A stretch of DNA of 64,000 nt, taken from assembly GCA_030425705.1 (NCBI GenBank), contig JAUHZU010000007.1:1-64000 (forward strand). The letters run 5' to 3'. The position numbers and the translations under genes are program-made. Positions 44,440-54,292 of this stretch are shown piece after piece (position 1 is the first letter of the stretch; each line of letters opens with the position of its first letter). Under the pieces are notes generated by a model. It was not told the DNA's origin, did no database searches, and saw only the letters and a list, made by a program, of their open reading frames with translations. Source of the stretch: Phycisphaerae bacterium. GTDB taxonomy: Bacteria; Planctomycetota; Phycisphaerae; Phycisphaerales; Phycisphaeraceae.

Positions 44440-45096
44440 CTATTCCGCGTTCGGGTCCGGGTCGGTCGCGGGTTCGGCGGACTCATCCTCCACAGGCTCG
44501 ACGAGGACCTGAACCTCGAAGTACCGCTTCTCAGAGGGGACCATCGGGCTGTTGTAGCCCATGATCCGCATCTCGCCGGTCGGGCGCCAGTCCTCGGCCA
44601 GGGTCTCCAGGTATTCGTCGATGTCGGCGAGGATCTCGTCGATCCGCTCCTGGTTGTACCGCCCGTTCGAGCCGTAGCTGACCACGCTGATGGCGGGGTA
44701 GTCGATGACTTCGACGCCGTCCTCGGCCTCGCCGGTCTCGCCGACCTCGATGGACTGGTAGAGGAAGGCCATGCTGGTCATGCGATAGCCCTCCTCGGAG
44801 TCCTGCATATCCATCTCGACGGGTGCCGTCATGGGGATATCGCGGGCGCTGATGTGGCGGAACAACGGCCAGAAGCCGTTTCCGCCTTCCTTAACGGCTG
44901 CGCGGTAGGCGGGGAAGTGCTTGAGGGTCATCTCGAAGGCGGGGCCGGGCTCGGGCCAGCCCTCGGGCTGGGGGGACTCCATCAGGATCTCGAACGCGGG
45001 GGCGTCGTCGGCGGGTTCACGGCCCGCATCGTCGGCGAGGAGTGGGGCGGGGAGAAACAGGGCGGCGGCGAGCATGAGCGGGCGATAGGGGCGCAT
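44440..45096 (-). CDS. SOUL-type heme-binding family protein, secreted
   Basis: 218 aa with a Sec signal peptide (RPLMLAAALFLPAPLLADD). The fold shows the SOUL/HBP landmarks: AFEMTLKHFPAYRAAVKEGG, FWPLFRHISARDIPMTAPVE (the DIPMTAPV signature), and MGYNSPMVPSEKRYFEVQV. The C-terminus is acidic. Members bind heme or tetrapyrroles; the role in bacteria is unclear. It is the first gene of the chromosomal backbone after the tRNA pair. Confidence 0.88.
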   Translation of the reverse strand: MRPYRPLMLAAALFLPAPLLADDAGREPADDAPAFEILMESPQPEGWPEPGPAFEMTLKHFPAYRAAVKEGGNGFWPLFRHISARDIPMTAPVEMDMQDSEEGYRMTSMAFLYQSIEVGETGEAEDGVEVIDYPAISVVSYGSNGRYNQERIDEILADIDEYLETLAEDWRPTGEMRIMGYNSPMVPSEKRYFEVQVLVEPVEDESAEPATDPDPNAE

Positions 45097-45338
45097 AGGT
45101 ACTCCTGGGTTGGGACTCGCAGGAGGATTCGGCTGAACGAGCGGATCGGATTCAACACGGCAAAGAAAACCGCCGGCTGCCAGTCCAGAAAATGCGTTGA
45201 CTGGGTGTGCTGTGCGACCGATGATAGTTTGGTGGTGTAACTGCCTGCCTTGGCGGTTGTTGCGCGAGGGTGGCCGGCTGATTCCTGCCCGAGGTTAGGG
45301 CGGATGACCGGCCCCGGGCCGAGCAGAGCGGAGCAGCG

Positions 45339-47453
45339 ATGGCGTACGGCTGGATCGTGAAGTGTTTGTCGGTCTTGGCGTGTGCGGTGGCGTGCTGCGC
45401 TTCGGCGGTGGCCGAGCCGCTGGACCTGCAGGTGGATCGGGGCCGGGCCGAGAGCGGGGAGTACGACTACGACTTCCCCTGGCTGTACTGGTGGGAGTTG
45501 AACGGGCAGGCGTACCTGCGGGAGGCGATCGGGGACCGTGAACTGCCGGTGGATGCGCCGTCGACCCGGCGGTTCAGCCGGGACGCGATCGCGGCGCTCA
45601 TCCCGATGCTGGACGACGACGAGCCGCGGGTGCGGGAGCAGGCGGTGCTGGCGCTGGCGCGGATCGGCTTTGACCGGTTGGAGATCGCGCTCATCGGGCA
45701 GGACGGCGAGACGCGCGAACTGGACCCCCGCGACTCGGCGTGGATGATCGACGACCCGTCGGTGCGGGTGCGGTCGGCGGCGTGGCTGGCGATGGGGCTG
45801 CTGGAGACCGAGCGGACCCGGGCGTACCTGGCCCAGCCGATCGTGCTGCCGGAGGTGGAGCAGGCGTCGCGGGTGGCGGCGATCGGGCTGCTGACGGAAC
45901 TGGACGACGAGCACCTGGCGGCGCTGACGGCGTTGCTGATCGACCCGGACACGTCGCCGGAGGTAAAGCGCTGGGTGGTCTGGGCGGTCGACCGTCACGA
46001 CGCGTCGCTGCCGACCGCTCGGCGCGAGGCGGTATACCGCTGGGCGCTGGACAACGTCGCGAGCCCGTTCGTGCTGATGCAGGTACTCCGGAGCACGGAC
46101 TACATCCGGCGGACCGGCGGGGTGGACCGGCTGATGCAGGTGATCCGGTATTACCCGTCGGTGCGCGAGTGGCCGGGATACGACGCGATCCGCGCGATGC
46201 CCGAGGGGCTGTCGCATGGGTCGACGGTGACACGCCTCGGCATGGAGACACGGATCGCCGCGGTGCTCACGCTGGCGGAGCTGCAGCCGCCCGATCGGCC
46301 GCGCGAGCGCGCGGAGCTGCGGGAGACGCTGCTCCGCCGGGCCATGGCGGGCAACCGCGGCGGCGAGTTGGACTTCAACCGCGGGGCGGACGCGATCGCG
46401 TTCGCGCTGATGTGTGACGCGACACCGGAAGACCTCGCGGTGCTGTACGACCTGCTGCGGGGGTTCACCGTCCTGCCGCCGGACCAGGCGGACCCGAGCA
46501 TCCCACGGGAAGATCTCAACGAGATGGACCTGCTCTTGAGGCAGGCGACCAACCCCGTGCGCGGCTACGCCGCGATCGCGGTGGGGCTGCTGATCCGACG
46601 GGAGACCGAGGGAACGGCGCTCTACGACGCATGGACCGGCCCCCGGCTGGACGGGATCGAACTGGAACGGCTCAAGCGCCGGTTCGGCGAGCGGCTGGCC
46701 CGGGCGATCGCGGACGAGGACGAGCCGATGGGCTACCGCGCGGCCTGCGCGCTCGCGCTGGGGCTGACGGCCGACCCTCGGTACATCCCGGAACTGACCG
46801 AGGAGTTGGGCCGACTACAGGCGGGGGATGAGGCGGTGCTGGGGTACGGCCTGTTGTCCTTGGCGATGCTGGGCGAGACCCGCGCGGCGGAGACGGTCAA
46901 GCGGTACGTCACCCGCCTGGGCGGGATCGTCAGCACCGAAGACCTGATCGGCCGACGGGCCGCGCTGCAGGCCCTGGCGGTGCTGGGTGAACGCGGCGGG
47001 TCGGAGGCGCGCGAGGTGTTGTCACGCATCTGGGGCCGGGACCCCTGGCTGAGTATCGAGGTCGCGCGGACCACGCACTGGTCCGGGCTGTACGACGAGA
47101 TGCCCGAGGTGCTGACCTCGACACGGTCGGCCTCGATGCGCTGGCGGGTCGCGGCGGCGATGTCGCTGGGGGCCGCACTGGACCGGGACTTCCCGCCACG
47201 GATCGAGGCGTTGGCCGAGGGCGGGGTGTATGCGATGAGCTACCGCTGGCCCGAGGATTACGAGCCCGAGGCCGGGGAGGAGCCGACACGGCCGCGTCGG
47301 CCCGGCGTGATCCGCCTGCCGCCACGCGATTCGGACGAAGCCGAGGACGCTAGCCCGCCGCCTACGCCCCTGAACCGGCCGGCGGGCTGGCCGATCCGCG
47401 AGATCCCGGCGTACGGCAACCCGTTCCTCTTCGAGCGGCTGATGCGCCCCTGA
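45339..47453 (+). CDS. HEAT-repeat protein with signal peptide
   Basis: 704 aa with a Sec signal (LSVLACAVACCASAVA). Repeated helical pairs of the HEAT type occur throughout (AIAALIPMLDDDEPRVREQA, VRSAAWLAMGLLETERTRAY, AACALALGLTADPRYIPELT, YGLLSLAMLGETRAAETVKR). The C-terminal part is Pro/Arg/Glu-rich with a short end ELRP-like region. HEAT solenoids bind proteins; the function is unknown. It converges with the glucose-6-phosphate isomerase gene, 18 bp apart. Confidence 0.78.
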   Translation: MAYGWIVKCLSVLACAVACCASAVAEPLDLQVDRGRAESGEYDYDFPWLYWWELNGQAYLREAIGDRELPVDAPSTRRFSRDAIAALIPMLDDDEPRVREQAVLALARIGFDRLEIALIGQDGETRELDPRDSAWMIDDPSVRVRSAAWLAMGLLETERTRAYLAQPIVLPEVEQASRVAAIGLLTELDDEHLAALTALLIDPDTSPEVKRWVVWAVDRHDASLPTARREAVYRWALDNVASPFVLMQVLRSTDYIRRTGGVDRLMQVIRYYPSVREWPGYDAIRAMPEGLSHGSTVTRLGMETRIAAVLTLAELQPPDRPRERAELRETLLRRAMAGNRGGELDFNRGADAIAFALMCDATPEDLAVLYDLLRGFTVLPPDQADPSIPREDLNEMDLLLRQATNPVRGYAAIAVGLLIRRETEGTALYDAWTGPRLDGIELERLKRRFGERLARAIADEDEPMGYRAACALALGLTADPRYIPELTEELGRLQAGDEAVLGYGLLSLAMLGETRAAETVKRYVTRLGGIVSTEDLIGRRAALQALAVLGERGGSEAREVLSRIWGRDPWLSIEVARTTHWSGLYDEMPEVLTSTRSASMRWRVAAAMSLGAALDRDFPPRIEALAEGGVYAMSYRWPEDYEPEAGEEPTRPRRPGVIRLPPRDSDEAEDASPPPTPLNRPAGWPIREIPAYGNPFLFERLMRP

Positions 47454-47471
47454 GCGCAGCGTTCAGCACGA

Positions 47472-49076
47472 TCAGTCCGCGTGCATGAACCGGTCGCCGT
47501 CGCGCACGACCTGCTGCAGGTTGGCGGCGCGGTGCATGAGGATGTGGAAGACCGTCTCGACCCGGTCGGGCACGCCGATGGACTCGGCGAGTTCGAGGCA
47601 GCCCCACAGCCGGCCCGGCTCTCTGGCAAGGGCCTCGAGCACCGCGTGCTGCAGGTCCAGCACATCGCCCGCCGCCTTCTTACCCGCCTCGACACCCGGC
47701 TGGTGGTACGCGTTGATGTTGACCAGCTCGGCATACAGCCCGACGGCCCGTTCATACAGCGCGATCAATGCGCCGAGTGTCCGCGCGTCCAAGCGGTCCA
47801 CCGTGATCGTGATGCTCGCCCGGCCCGAGTCGTACAGCGCCTCGCGCGTGCCCTGCCAGAAGCCCGAGAGGTAGTCCCCGCTGGTCACGCCCGGCTCGAC
47901 CTCCAGCGGATTGCCGGGCTTAGCCCGTGCGCTGCCCTCGACGTCGTCCTCCAGGACGACCAGGAAGGTAGCGAAGAAGTTGTTGAGCCCGTCACGAAGC
48001 TGCTGGACGTAGGCGTGCTGGTCGGTCGAGCCCTTGTTGCCGTAGACGGAGATGCCCTGGTGCACGACCTTGCCGTCCAGGTCGTGTTCCTTGCCCAGCG
48101 ACTCCATGACGAGCTGCTGGAGGTAGCGGGAGAACAGGAGCAGCCGGTCCTTGTAGGGCAGGATGACCATGGACTTGCCGCCCGCGCCGCCCTTGCCCTT
48201 GGTCTGGTGGTACCACATCAGCGCCAGCAGGCCCGCGGGGTTGCGGGGGGTGTCGTGCCCGCGGGTGCAGTGGTCCATGTCGTGCGCGCCGTCGAGGAAG
48301 GCGTCGATATCTATGCCTTGCAACGCCGCGGGCAGCAGGCCGACGGTACTCATGACGCTAGTCCGGCCGCCGACCCAGTCCCACATCGGGAAGCGGGCAA
48401 GCCACTTGCCCTTTTTGGCGAACTTGTCGAGCTTTGAGCCCGAGCCGGTCACCGCCACGGCGTGTTTGGCAAAGTCCAGCCCCGCGGCCTCGAACGCGGC
48501 GCGGGTCTCTAGCATGCCGTTGCGTGTCTCGGGGGTCCCGCCGGACTTGCTGACGACCAGCACCAGTGTCGACTTGAGCCGGCTACGCAGCCCGGCGAGG
48601 ACCCGGCGGATTCCGTCGGGGTCGGTGTTGTCCATGAAGTGGACGGTCATCTTGTCGCCGGCCGTACCCAGGCCGTCGGCAACGAGCTGCGGACCGAGCG
48701 CGGACCCGCCGATGCCGACCTGCAGGACGTCGGTAAACTTCTTGCCCTTCGAGGGGGCGACCTTGCCGCCGTGGACGTCGGCGGCGAAGGCCTTGATGTC
48801 CTTGAGGGCTTTGCGGACCTGTCGGCCGATCGCGTCGGTCGGCGCGAGCCGCGGGCTCCGGAGCCAGTAGTGGCCGACCATCCGCCTCTCGTCGGGGTTA
48901 GCGATCTCGCCGGACTCCAGCCCGGCCATCGCGTCGTACGCCTTGGCGATCGGCTGGCGCATCTTCTTCATGAACGCCGGGGTGAACGGCACGCGGGAGA
49001 TATCCAGCGACAGCCCGACCTCGGGGCAGACGCAGAGGTGTTGCTGGTAACGACGCCAGAGCTTGTTGCGGTCCAT
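47472..49076 (-). CDS. pgi: Glucose-6-phosphate isomerase
   Basis: 534 aa. Typical SIS-fold stretches: [40 protein letters not shown] (phosphosugar binding), [20 protein letters not shown] and [20 protein letters not shown]. It interconverts glucose-6-phosphate and fructose-6-phosphate in the cytosol. The N-terminus resembles the longer bacterial forms. Single gene, converging with the HEAT gene; the next minus-strand gene upstream begins 59 bp away. Confidence 0.95.
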   Translation of the reverse strand: MDRNKLWRRYQQHLCVCPEVGLSLDISRVPFTPAFMKKMRQPIAKAYDAMAGLESGEIANPDERRMVGHYWLRSPRLAPTDAIGRQVRKALKDIKAFAADVHGGKVAPSKGKKFTDVLQVGIGGSALGPQLVADGLGTAGDKMTVHFMDNTDPDGIRRVLAGLRSRLKSTLVLVVSKSGGTPETRNGMLETRAAFEAAGLDFAKHAVAVTGSGSKLDKFAKKGKWLARFPMWDWVGGRTSVMSTVGLLPAALQGIDIDAFLDGAHDMDHCTRGHDTPRNPAGLLALMWYHQTKGKGGAGGKSMVILPYKDRLLLFSRYLQQLVMESLGKEHDLDGKVVHQGISVYGNKGSTDQHAYVQQLRDGLNNFFATFLVVLEDDVEGSARAKPGNPLEVEPGVTSGDYLSGFWQGTREALYDSGRASITITVDRLDARTLGALIALYERAVGLYAELVNINAYHQPGVEAGKKAAGDVLDLQHAVLEALAREPGRLWGCLELAESIGVPDRVETVFHILMHRAANLQQVVRDGDRFMHAD

Positions 49077-49134
49077 CGCGTTGCGTCCTTGCGCTAGGTG
49101 TGTGGTGGCTGACGTGGCGACGCGCGGGCCGAGC

Positions 49135-49623
49135 CTACTCCAGCGTCTCGAAGGGGACGATGCTTGACTCGTTGCCCGGCCGGACCAGCAGGCGGTGCTT
49201 CACGCCGCTGGTGGGGTTGTAGAGCTCGGCCAGGACGAGCGGGGCGGTCTGGTCGGGGTTGAGGAACGTGCCGACGGGGTAGGGCTCGCGGTGGCGGTTG
49301 ATGAAGTCGGTCAGCCGGAGCAGGTTGTCCGTGCCGACGGCGACCGAGCCGGCCTGCGCCGCGTACTGCTGGTTGAGCCAGAGCACCATGCCGCGGTAGC
49401 TCTGCGGCGTGCGGTTGACCAGGCGGATGTCGGCGTTGCTGCGGACGACGAGCACGTCCAGGTCCTCGCCGTAGGGCGCGTCCATCGGGTAATCCATCGC
49501 CGACAGACGGTCGACCTGGTCGGGCGTCGCGGTCGCGTCGCGGAAGGTCGAGCAGCCGGCGCTCATCAGCATCAGCACGGCGAGGAGGATCGGCAGAGCG
49601 GTCGTGGTGTTAGGCCTAGGCAT
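49135..49623 (-). CDS. Hypothetical lipoprotein (YcfL-like)
   Basis: 162 aa from the ATG at 49623. Lipoprotein signal [15 protein letters not shown] with the lipobox Cys at residue 25. The rest is a beta-rich domain with [20 protein letters not shown] and [15 protein letters not shown], resembling small outer-membrane lipoproteins of the YcfL/DUF1425 kind only loosely. Divergent from the dus gene with 12 bp between the starts. Confidence 0.7.
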   Translation of the reverse strand: MPRPNTTTALPILLAVLMLMSAGCSTFRDATATPDQVDRLSAMDYPMDAPYGEDLDVLVVRSNADIRLVNRTPQSYRGMVLWLNQQYAAQAGSVAVGTDNLLRLTDFINRHREPYPVGTFLNPDQTAPLVLAELYNPTSGVKHRLLVRPGNESSIVPFETLE

Positions 49624-49635
49624 CGTGGGTCTATA

Positions 49636-50856
49636 ATGACCGGCATGCTGACCTTGGGCAAACCGGGCAGGCGGTACGAACCGATCCGGATCGATGCGCC
49701 GTTCTACCAGGCCGGGCTCGCGGGCTACTCTGATGCCGCGATGCGGGTGGTCGCGCGCCGCCACGGCTGCCCGTACTGCATCACCGAGGCGATGCTCGAC
49801 CACTTCCTTATCCAGGGCGGCAAGGGGCTGGACCACGCCCGCCTGCTGCCCGGCGACCACGGCCCGGACGCCCCGCTCTGCGGCCAGCTCATGGGCAGCC
49901 ACCCGGCCGACATCGCCCAAGGCGCTAAAATCCTCGTTGACCTGGGCTACGACGTGGTGGACGTCAACCTCGCCTGCCCGGTCAAGAAGATCAAGAAGAA
50001 AGCCCGCGGCGGACACCTGCTCAGCGTGCCCGACGAGGCGATCGCGATCCTCGAAGCCGTGGTCGACGCCGTCGGCGAGGACGTGCCGCTGACCGTCAAG
50101 CTCCGCCGCAGCTACGACGACACACCGGCGATGACCGACGCGTTCCACCGCATCCTCGGGGCCGTCATCGACCTGGGCTACAGCGGCGCGACGGTGCACA
50201 GCCGGACCGTCCAGCAGAAGTACATCGGCCCGGGGAGCTGGGACGAGTTGCGGCAGATCGTGGAGCATTTCGGGCTTCGGGTCTCGGGTCTCGGGTCTCG
50301 GGCGGTGAGGAATGGCGTGCAAGCGAATGAGGCTGGTGTTGGAACCCGAAACCCGGAACCCGAAACCTCAGACCCGAGTTTCACGCTCGGCGGCTCGGGC
50401 GACATCTGGGAGGCCCCCGACATCTTCCGCATGCTCGAGCAGACCGGCGTGCACTGGGTCTCGGTGGCGCGCGGATGTATCGGCAACCCGTGGGTCTTTG
50501 AGCAGGCCCGCGCGCTCATGCGGGGTGACAATGACGCCGCGCGCCGCAGCCCGACCATCCACCAGCAGCGCGACGTCCTGCGCGAGCACTTCGAGCTGAG
50601 CGTGGCCCTGCACGGGGAGCACCAGGCCGGCCGCATGATGCGCAAGTTCGGGATCAAGTTCTCCCGCCACCACCCACAGGCCGACGCGATCAAGGACCGG
50701 TTCATCCGGGTCCGCTCGCTCGACGACTGGCGCGCGGTCTTGGACGACTACTACGCGGATGACGGACCCGGTGCGCCCTACGAACGCACGATCCCCGAAG
50801 AGGCCGAGTACGTGACGTGTGGGGCACCGGTGGGGGAGCATGCCGATGCCGTCTGA
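49636..50856 (+). CDS. tRNA-dihydrouridine synthase with a repeat insertion
   Basis: 406 aa from ATG 49636 (ATG 49645 also possible). DAPFYQAGLAGYSDAAMRVV, NLACPVKKIKKKARGGHLL with the catalytic Cys, PLTVKLRRSYDD, HSRTVQQKY and GSGDIWEAPDIFRMLEQTGV follow the Dus FMN-barrel. Between residues about 211 and 247 an in-frame insert (SGLGSRAVRNGVQANEAGVG) comes from a heptanucleotide repeat pair at 50267-50376 and is absent from ordinary Dus enzymes. It reduces specific uridines in tRNA with FMN and NADPH. The insert sits on a barrel loop, so activity may survive. Confidence 0.92.
   Translation: MTGMLTLGKPGRRYEPIRIDAPFYQAGLAGYSDAAMRVVARRHGCPYCITEAMLDHFLIQGGKGLDHARLLPGDHGPDAPLCGQLMGSHPADIAQGAKILVDLGYDVVDVNLACPVKKIKKKARGGHLLSVPDEAIAILEAVVDAVGEDVPLTVKLRRSYDDTPAMTDAFHRILGAVIDLGYSGATVHSRTVQQKYIGPGSWDELRQIVEHFGLRVSGLGSRAVRNGVQANEAGVGTRNPEPETSDPSFTLGGSGDIWEAPDIFRMLEQTGVHWVSVARGCIGNPWVFEQARALMRGDNDAARRSPTIHQQRDVLREHFELSVALHGEHQAGRMMRKFGIKFSRHHPQADAIKDRFIRVRSLDDWRAVLDDYYADDGPGAPYERTIPEEAEYVTCGAPVGEHADAV
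50267..50376. repeat. Heptanucleotide repeat hairpin inserted in dus
   Basis: Left arm 50267-50301 is five 7-bp units of the type GTCTCGG (three exact in a row); right arm 50342-50376 is five units of the type AAACCCG in inverted sense. Forty bases form the loop. Total length keeps the reading frame. Related units occur at 50874-50901 and 62904-62990. Confidence 0.8.
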
Positions 50857-51760
50857 TACTCTCACGGCCACGGCACCCGAGACCCAAGACCCGAGTCCCA
50901 ACACACGCATCGTCCTCCTCGGCGACCTGCACCTGTTCTCGCTCTGGCCCGCGCCGTGGCACATGGCGTCCAAGCGCCTGCTCGGGCAGACCAACCTCTG
51001 GCTCAACCGACGCAAGGTCTTCCGCCACCACCGGCTGCACGAGCTGATCGACAGGGCCATCGACCTGGCCCCCGAGCTCGTGCTGTGCTCGGGCGACCTG
51101 ACCACCACCGCGCTGCGCCGCGAGTTCGAGACGGCACGTCGGTTCCTCCAGCCGCTGGCCGAGGTCGCGCCGCTCCTCGCCGTGCCGGGCAACCACGACA
51201 AGTACACCTTCCACGCGGCGCGGTCCAGACGCATGGAGCGCATGCTTCCCGGCTGGGTGCCCGAGGTGTTCCCGCACACGCGGCCGATCAACGCCGGCTG
51301 GGACCTGCTCGCGCTCGACGCCGCGGTCCCGCGCGTGAAGGACGCGGTGGGTCGGCTGGGGGCCGTACAGCTCGAAGCGATCGCGGCGTACCTGCAGCAG
51401 CGCGACGCCGCGCGCGGTCTGGTGGTGCTGTGCCACTACCCCTGCGCCGTCCCGCCGGGCATCCACGAGCACGCCTCCCACCGCCTCGCCGACGCGGCCG
51501 ACCTGCGCCGGTTGCTCGCCGACCACGCAGACGCCGGGGCCCGGGTCGTCTACATCCACGGCCACATCCACCGGCCCTGGTACGTCCAGCCCGCGACCGA
51601 CCCGCAGTCCCCCGGCCAGGGCATCCCGTTCACCTGCATCAACGCGGGGGCCCCTTGCATGGTCGACACCGACCACCCGCTCGGCCAGGGCTTCGGCGAG
51701 TTGCTGCTGCCGGCCGACCCGTCTGCGGCGTTGACCGTCCGCCGGCACACGCTGGATTGA
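50846..51760 (+). CDS. Calcineurin-like metallophosphoesterase
   Basis: 304 aa from the ATG at 50846, which has GGGGGA eight bases upstream; it overlaps dus by 11 bp. Metal-site motifs: LLGDLHLFSLWPAPWH (DxH), LCSGDLTTTALR (GD), VPGNHDKYTF (GNHD), VVLCHYPC (H) and VYIHGHIHRPW (GHxH). A cytosolic phosphodiesterase or phosphatase with unknown substrate. Its first codons contain four heptad units encoding PETQDPSPNTR, possibly an expansion of the N-terminus. Confidence 0.9.
   Translation: MPSDTLTATAPETQDPSPNTRIVLLGDLHLFSLWPAPWHMASKRLLGQTNLWLNRRKVFRHHRLHELIDRAIDLAPELVLCSGDLTTTALRREFETARRFLQPLAEVAPLLAVPGNHDKYTFHAARSRRMERMLPGWVPEVFPHTRPINAGWDLLALDAAVPRVKDAVGRLGAVQLEAIAAYLQQRDAARGLVVLCHYPCAVPPGIHEHASHRLADAADLRRLLADHADAGARVVYIHGHIHRPWYVQPATDPQSPGQGIPFTCINAGAPCMVDTDHPLGQGFGELLLPADPSAALTVRRHTLD
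50874..50901 (+). repeat. Short heptanucleotide array at the phosphoesterase 5' end
   Basis: Four 7-bp units CACCCGA, GACCCAA, GACCCGA, GTCCCAA, in the coding sequence. The same unit style is seen in the dus insertion, in one orientation only and without a partner arm. Confidence 0.7.
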
Positions 51761-51871
51761 ACCCGTCAGGGCCACGACGCACTGAACCGCCGGTGGCCTG
51801 TCGGCCCGCCCGCTGTGCGAACCTTGCTACAATCGCCGCACGCCCTAATCGCGATCAGGAAACGAACCGCC

Positions 51872-52474
51872 ATGAACCGACTGAGCCCGCTCCTCCTCGC
51901 CGTCGCCGTGCTCCTGGCCGGCTGCAACAGCCCCAACTACATCAACGTGCCCGGGGTAACCGGCGATATCGCGTTCAACGACGCGAACAGCTCGACCGCC
52001 GTCCTCATGGAGAAGGCCGCGCTCAAGGCCGTGCTTGAGCAGGCGTCGATCCCCGGCGACATCGCGATCCGATTCCCCGAAGGCACCAGCCAGCTCACCG
52101 CGATCACCGTCGTGGCCGAGCTGCCGGACAACGCCTTCCTCGACGGCCAGGCCCCATCGCAGGAGTACACGCTCGTCGAGGTCGTCAAGGTCCGCGCCCG
52201 CGGTGGCACCGGCGCGGTCGACATCATCCGCCCCGGCCAGACCCGCGTGCGCGAGCTCGTCGCTGTGGAGATGTCCTGGGACTTCTTCGACGGCTGGGTC
52301 GTGACCGCGATCCGCCCCTACGCCTTCGACGTCGACACGGTGGACCCCAACGTTGTCGCGCCCGGCTGGCGACGCAACCGCGCCCCGCAATTCCCCCCGT
52401 CCGTCGGCTCGCAGCCCGAGACCGAGGACGTACCGGACGACGAGCTCCCCGAAATCCTCGAAGACGCCGAGTAA
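51872..52474 (+). CDS. Hypothetical lipoprotein
   Basis: 200 aa. Lipoprotein signal PLLLAVAVLLAGCNSP with AGC lipobox (Cys 18). The mature part is beta-rich (AITVVAELPDNAFLDGQAPS, EYTLVEVVKVRARGGTGAVD, VEMSWDFFDGWVVTAIRPYA) and ends with an acidic tail. AGGAAA lies about ten bases upstream of the ATG. I do not recognise a family. Followed by two further genes in the same direction. Confidence 0.7.
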   Translation: MNRLSPLLLAVAVLLAGCNSPNYINVPGVTGDIAFNDANSSTAVLMEKAALKAVLEQASIPGDIAIRFPEGTSQLTAITVVAELPDNAFLDGQAPSQEYTLVEVVKVRARGGTGAVDIIRPGQTRVRELVAVEMSWDFFDGWVVTAIRPYAFDVDTVDPNVVAPGWRRNRAPQFPPSVGSQPETEDVPDDELPEILEDAE

Positions 52475-52556
52475 TCGGGCCGTTCACGAAATGTCGGCCC
52501 AACGCCGACGATCGGGCGATGGTGGGGGTAGGGAGCGACCCGACGGAGCCCACACG

Positions 52557-53735
52557 ATGCGACGACCCGCGACTCACCCGCTGATCTTAATGACCGCCCT
52601 CGGGCTGAGCCCGTGCGCCGCAGCGCAGGACGCCCCCGAGGCCGATGCCCCGGCCGATCCCCCACGCGAGGTGACGCTCGGCGAGCCCGCGCCGTCCGAT
52701 CCCCTCTCCCCGGACACGCAGGACCGCGACACGATCCGCCCCAACGGCGGGGCCGACGGACGCGACACCCGCTCGGACATCCCCGCCTCCCGCATCGAGG
52801 TCGACCCTCGCGTGCTCGGCGTTGCGCCGGGCGAGCCCCTGCCCACGCTCCGGCGGGAAGGCGAGTTCATCCGCAACCGTACGGGCCACCTCCTGCCCGC
52901 CGGCGAACGCGGCTACGCGGTCTTTGTCCTCGACCCGGATGAAGCGGCCGGCGACGAACGGCCGATCGCCATGGTCGTCGCGCCCAACCGCGCGCTCAAG
53001 TCGCTTGAGGACCTCGTCGAGGAACGCGGCGAGAAGGTTGGCTTCACCGTCACCGGCCAGGTCCACACCTACCGCGGTGTGAACTACCTGCTGATCACCG
53101 CGCCGCCCAAGCCCTGGCTGGATGTGCCTGTCGAGGAAGCGTCCGCCGACGCGGAAGACCCCGAGGCGCAGCCCGAGCCCTTGGAAGACCCGGCGGGCGA
53201 GGAGACGCAGGGCACCGAGTCGGCCGACGATCCCGGCACACCGCTCACCCCTGAGCAGGAGCTGGAAGAACTGCTCCGCCAACGCGGTACCCCCGGTGCC
53301 AACGACCCTGCCGGCCGCACCCCCCGCGAAGGCCCCGCCAACACACCCGGCAGCAGCCCACAGCCGCTGCGCATGCCCGACACCCCGCGCGGCGGCAGCG
53401 CGAGCAACCCCGCGGTCGTGGGCATCGCCCCCGAACAGCAGCAGGCCGAGTTGGTCGGCGAGGGCACCATCATGGTCCGCCGGACCGGACGGCTGGTCCG
53501 CTCGGGTGACGGCTCGCACGCGATGTTCATCTTCGACGCCGACGGCAGCGAAAACCCCGAGCCCCCGATGATCATCCAGGCCTGTCAGCTCCTCGAAGAA
53601 ATGGAAGCCATCCTCTACCAGCAGGGCGGCCACATCCCCTTCGTTATCACCGGCCAGGTCCAGACCTACCGCGGCGCGAACTACCTCCTGCCCACGATCA
53701 TGCGCCAGGAGTTCGACCGCGGGAACCTGGAGTAG
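52557..53735 (+). CDS. Secreted protein with a duplicated beta domain
   Basis: 392 aa from the ATG at 52557 (GGAG upstream). Signal peptide ends near SPCAAAQDA. Two copies of a domain, about residues 102-187 and 301-391, each with a RTGxL start, a (V/M)F(V/I)(L/F)D strand, a central helix and the shared strand pair VTGQVHTYRGVNYLL or ITGQVQTYRGANYLL. The domain resembles an OB-like sheet, but no family is certain. The linker is acidic and Pro-rich. Function unknown; internal gene duplication is clear. Confidence 0.75.
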   Translation: MRRPATHPLILMTALGLSPCAAAQDAPEADAPADPPREVTLGEPAPSDPLSPDTQDRDTIRPNGGADGRDTRSDIPASRIEVDPRVLGVAPGEPLPTLRREGEFIRNRTGHLLPAGERGYAVFVLDPDEAAGDERPIAMVVAPNRALKSLEDLVEERGEKVGFTVTGQVHTYRGVNYLLITAPPKPWLDVPVEEASADAEDPEAQPEPLEDPAGEETQGTESADDPGTPLTPEQELEELLRQRGTPGANDPAGRTPREGPANTPGSSPQPLRMPDTPRGGSASNPAVVGIAPEQQQAELVGEGTIMVRRTGRLVRSGDGSHAMFIFDADGSENPEPPMIIQACQLLEEMEAILYQQGGHIPFVITGQVQTYRGANYLLPTIMRQEFDRGNLE

Positions 53736-53756
53736 CGGCAACGCGTCATATCCACT

Positions 53757-54284
53757 GTGATACAGGTTTTAGATTCAATCAAGCCAAGTCCACGCAAGCC
53801 CAGGCGTTGGCTCTTTGGATTGGCCGCGCTGCTGGTTGGACTTGGCGGCACATGGATTATGCTGCAGCCCGACGAAAGCGGGAGCATGCGGCTCGCACGT
53901 GTCGCCAACCGCCTTGGCATCGACGCTCACCCAAATGATCGGGTCTGGCGTGCGGAGACAACTCGGCTGCGGCACGCAGACCCCGCAGAAGACGCCGATC
54001 TGGCACTGAAACGCGGCGACTACCGCCTGGTCGGACTGTGGGGGGATGGCGATTACTATCCCGGAGTCCAGTGGCAGAGTGAGCGGTACGACTGGAATGC
54101 CTTGCTTCGACTATGCGGGACGTGGAAGTTCGAAGACACGAGCGACGCGATCGAGAGTGATGCACAGTGGCGCTACATTTTTTATGCTCGGAAGTATGCC
54201 GAGGAATACAATACTTGCCTGATCAACGGGCTGGATCGGCTTGGTAAACTGCCCCCACCGGATAGCACTTCTGCCTCGGAGTAG
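53757..54284 (+). CDS. Hypothetical single-pass membrane protein
   Basis: 175 aa from a GTG at 53757. The N-terminus is basic and followed by a TM helix (WLFGLAALLVGLGGTWIMLQ); the rest is soluble with several Trp/Tyr (YRLVGLWGDGDYYPGVQWQS). Slightly less GC-rich than its neighbours. No family recognised. Eight bases separate it from the YjbQ-like gene. Confidence 0.6.
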   Translation: MIQVLDSIKPSPRKPRRWLFGLAALLVGLGGTWIMLQPDESGSMRLARVANRLGIDAHPNDRVWRAETTRLRHADPAEDADLALKRGDYRLVGLWGDGDYYPGVQWQSERYDWNALLRLCGTWKFEDTSDAIESDAQWRYIFYARKYAEEYNTCLINGLDRLGKLPPPDSTSASE

Positions 54285-54292
54285 CGTAGGTC

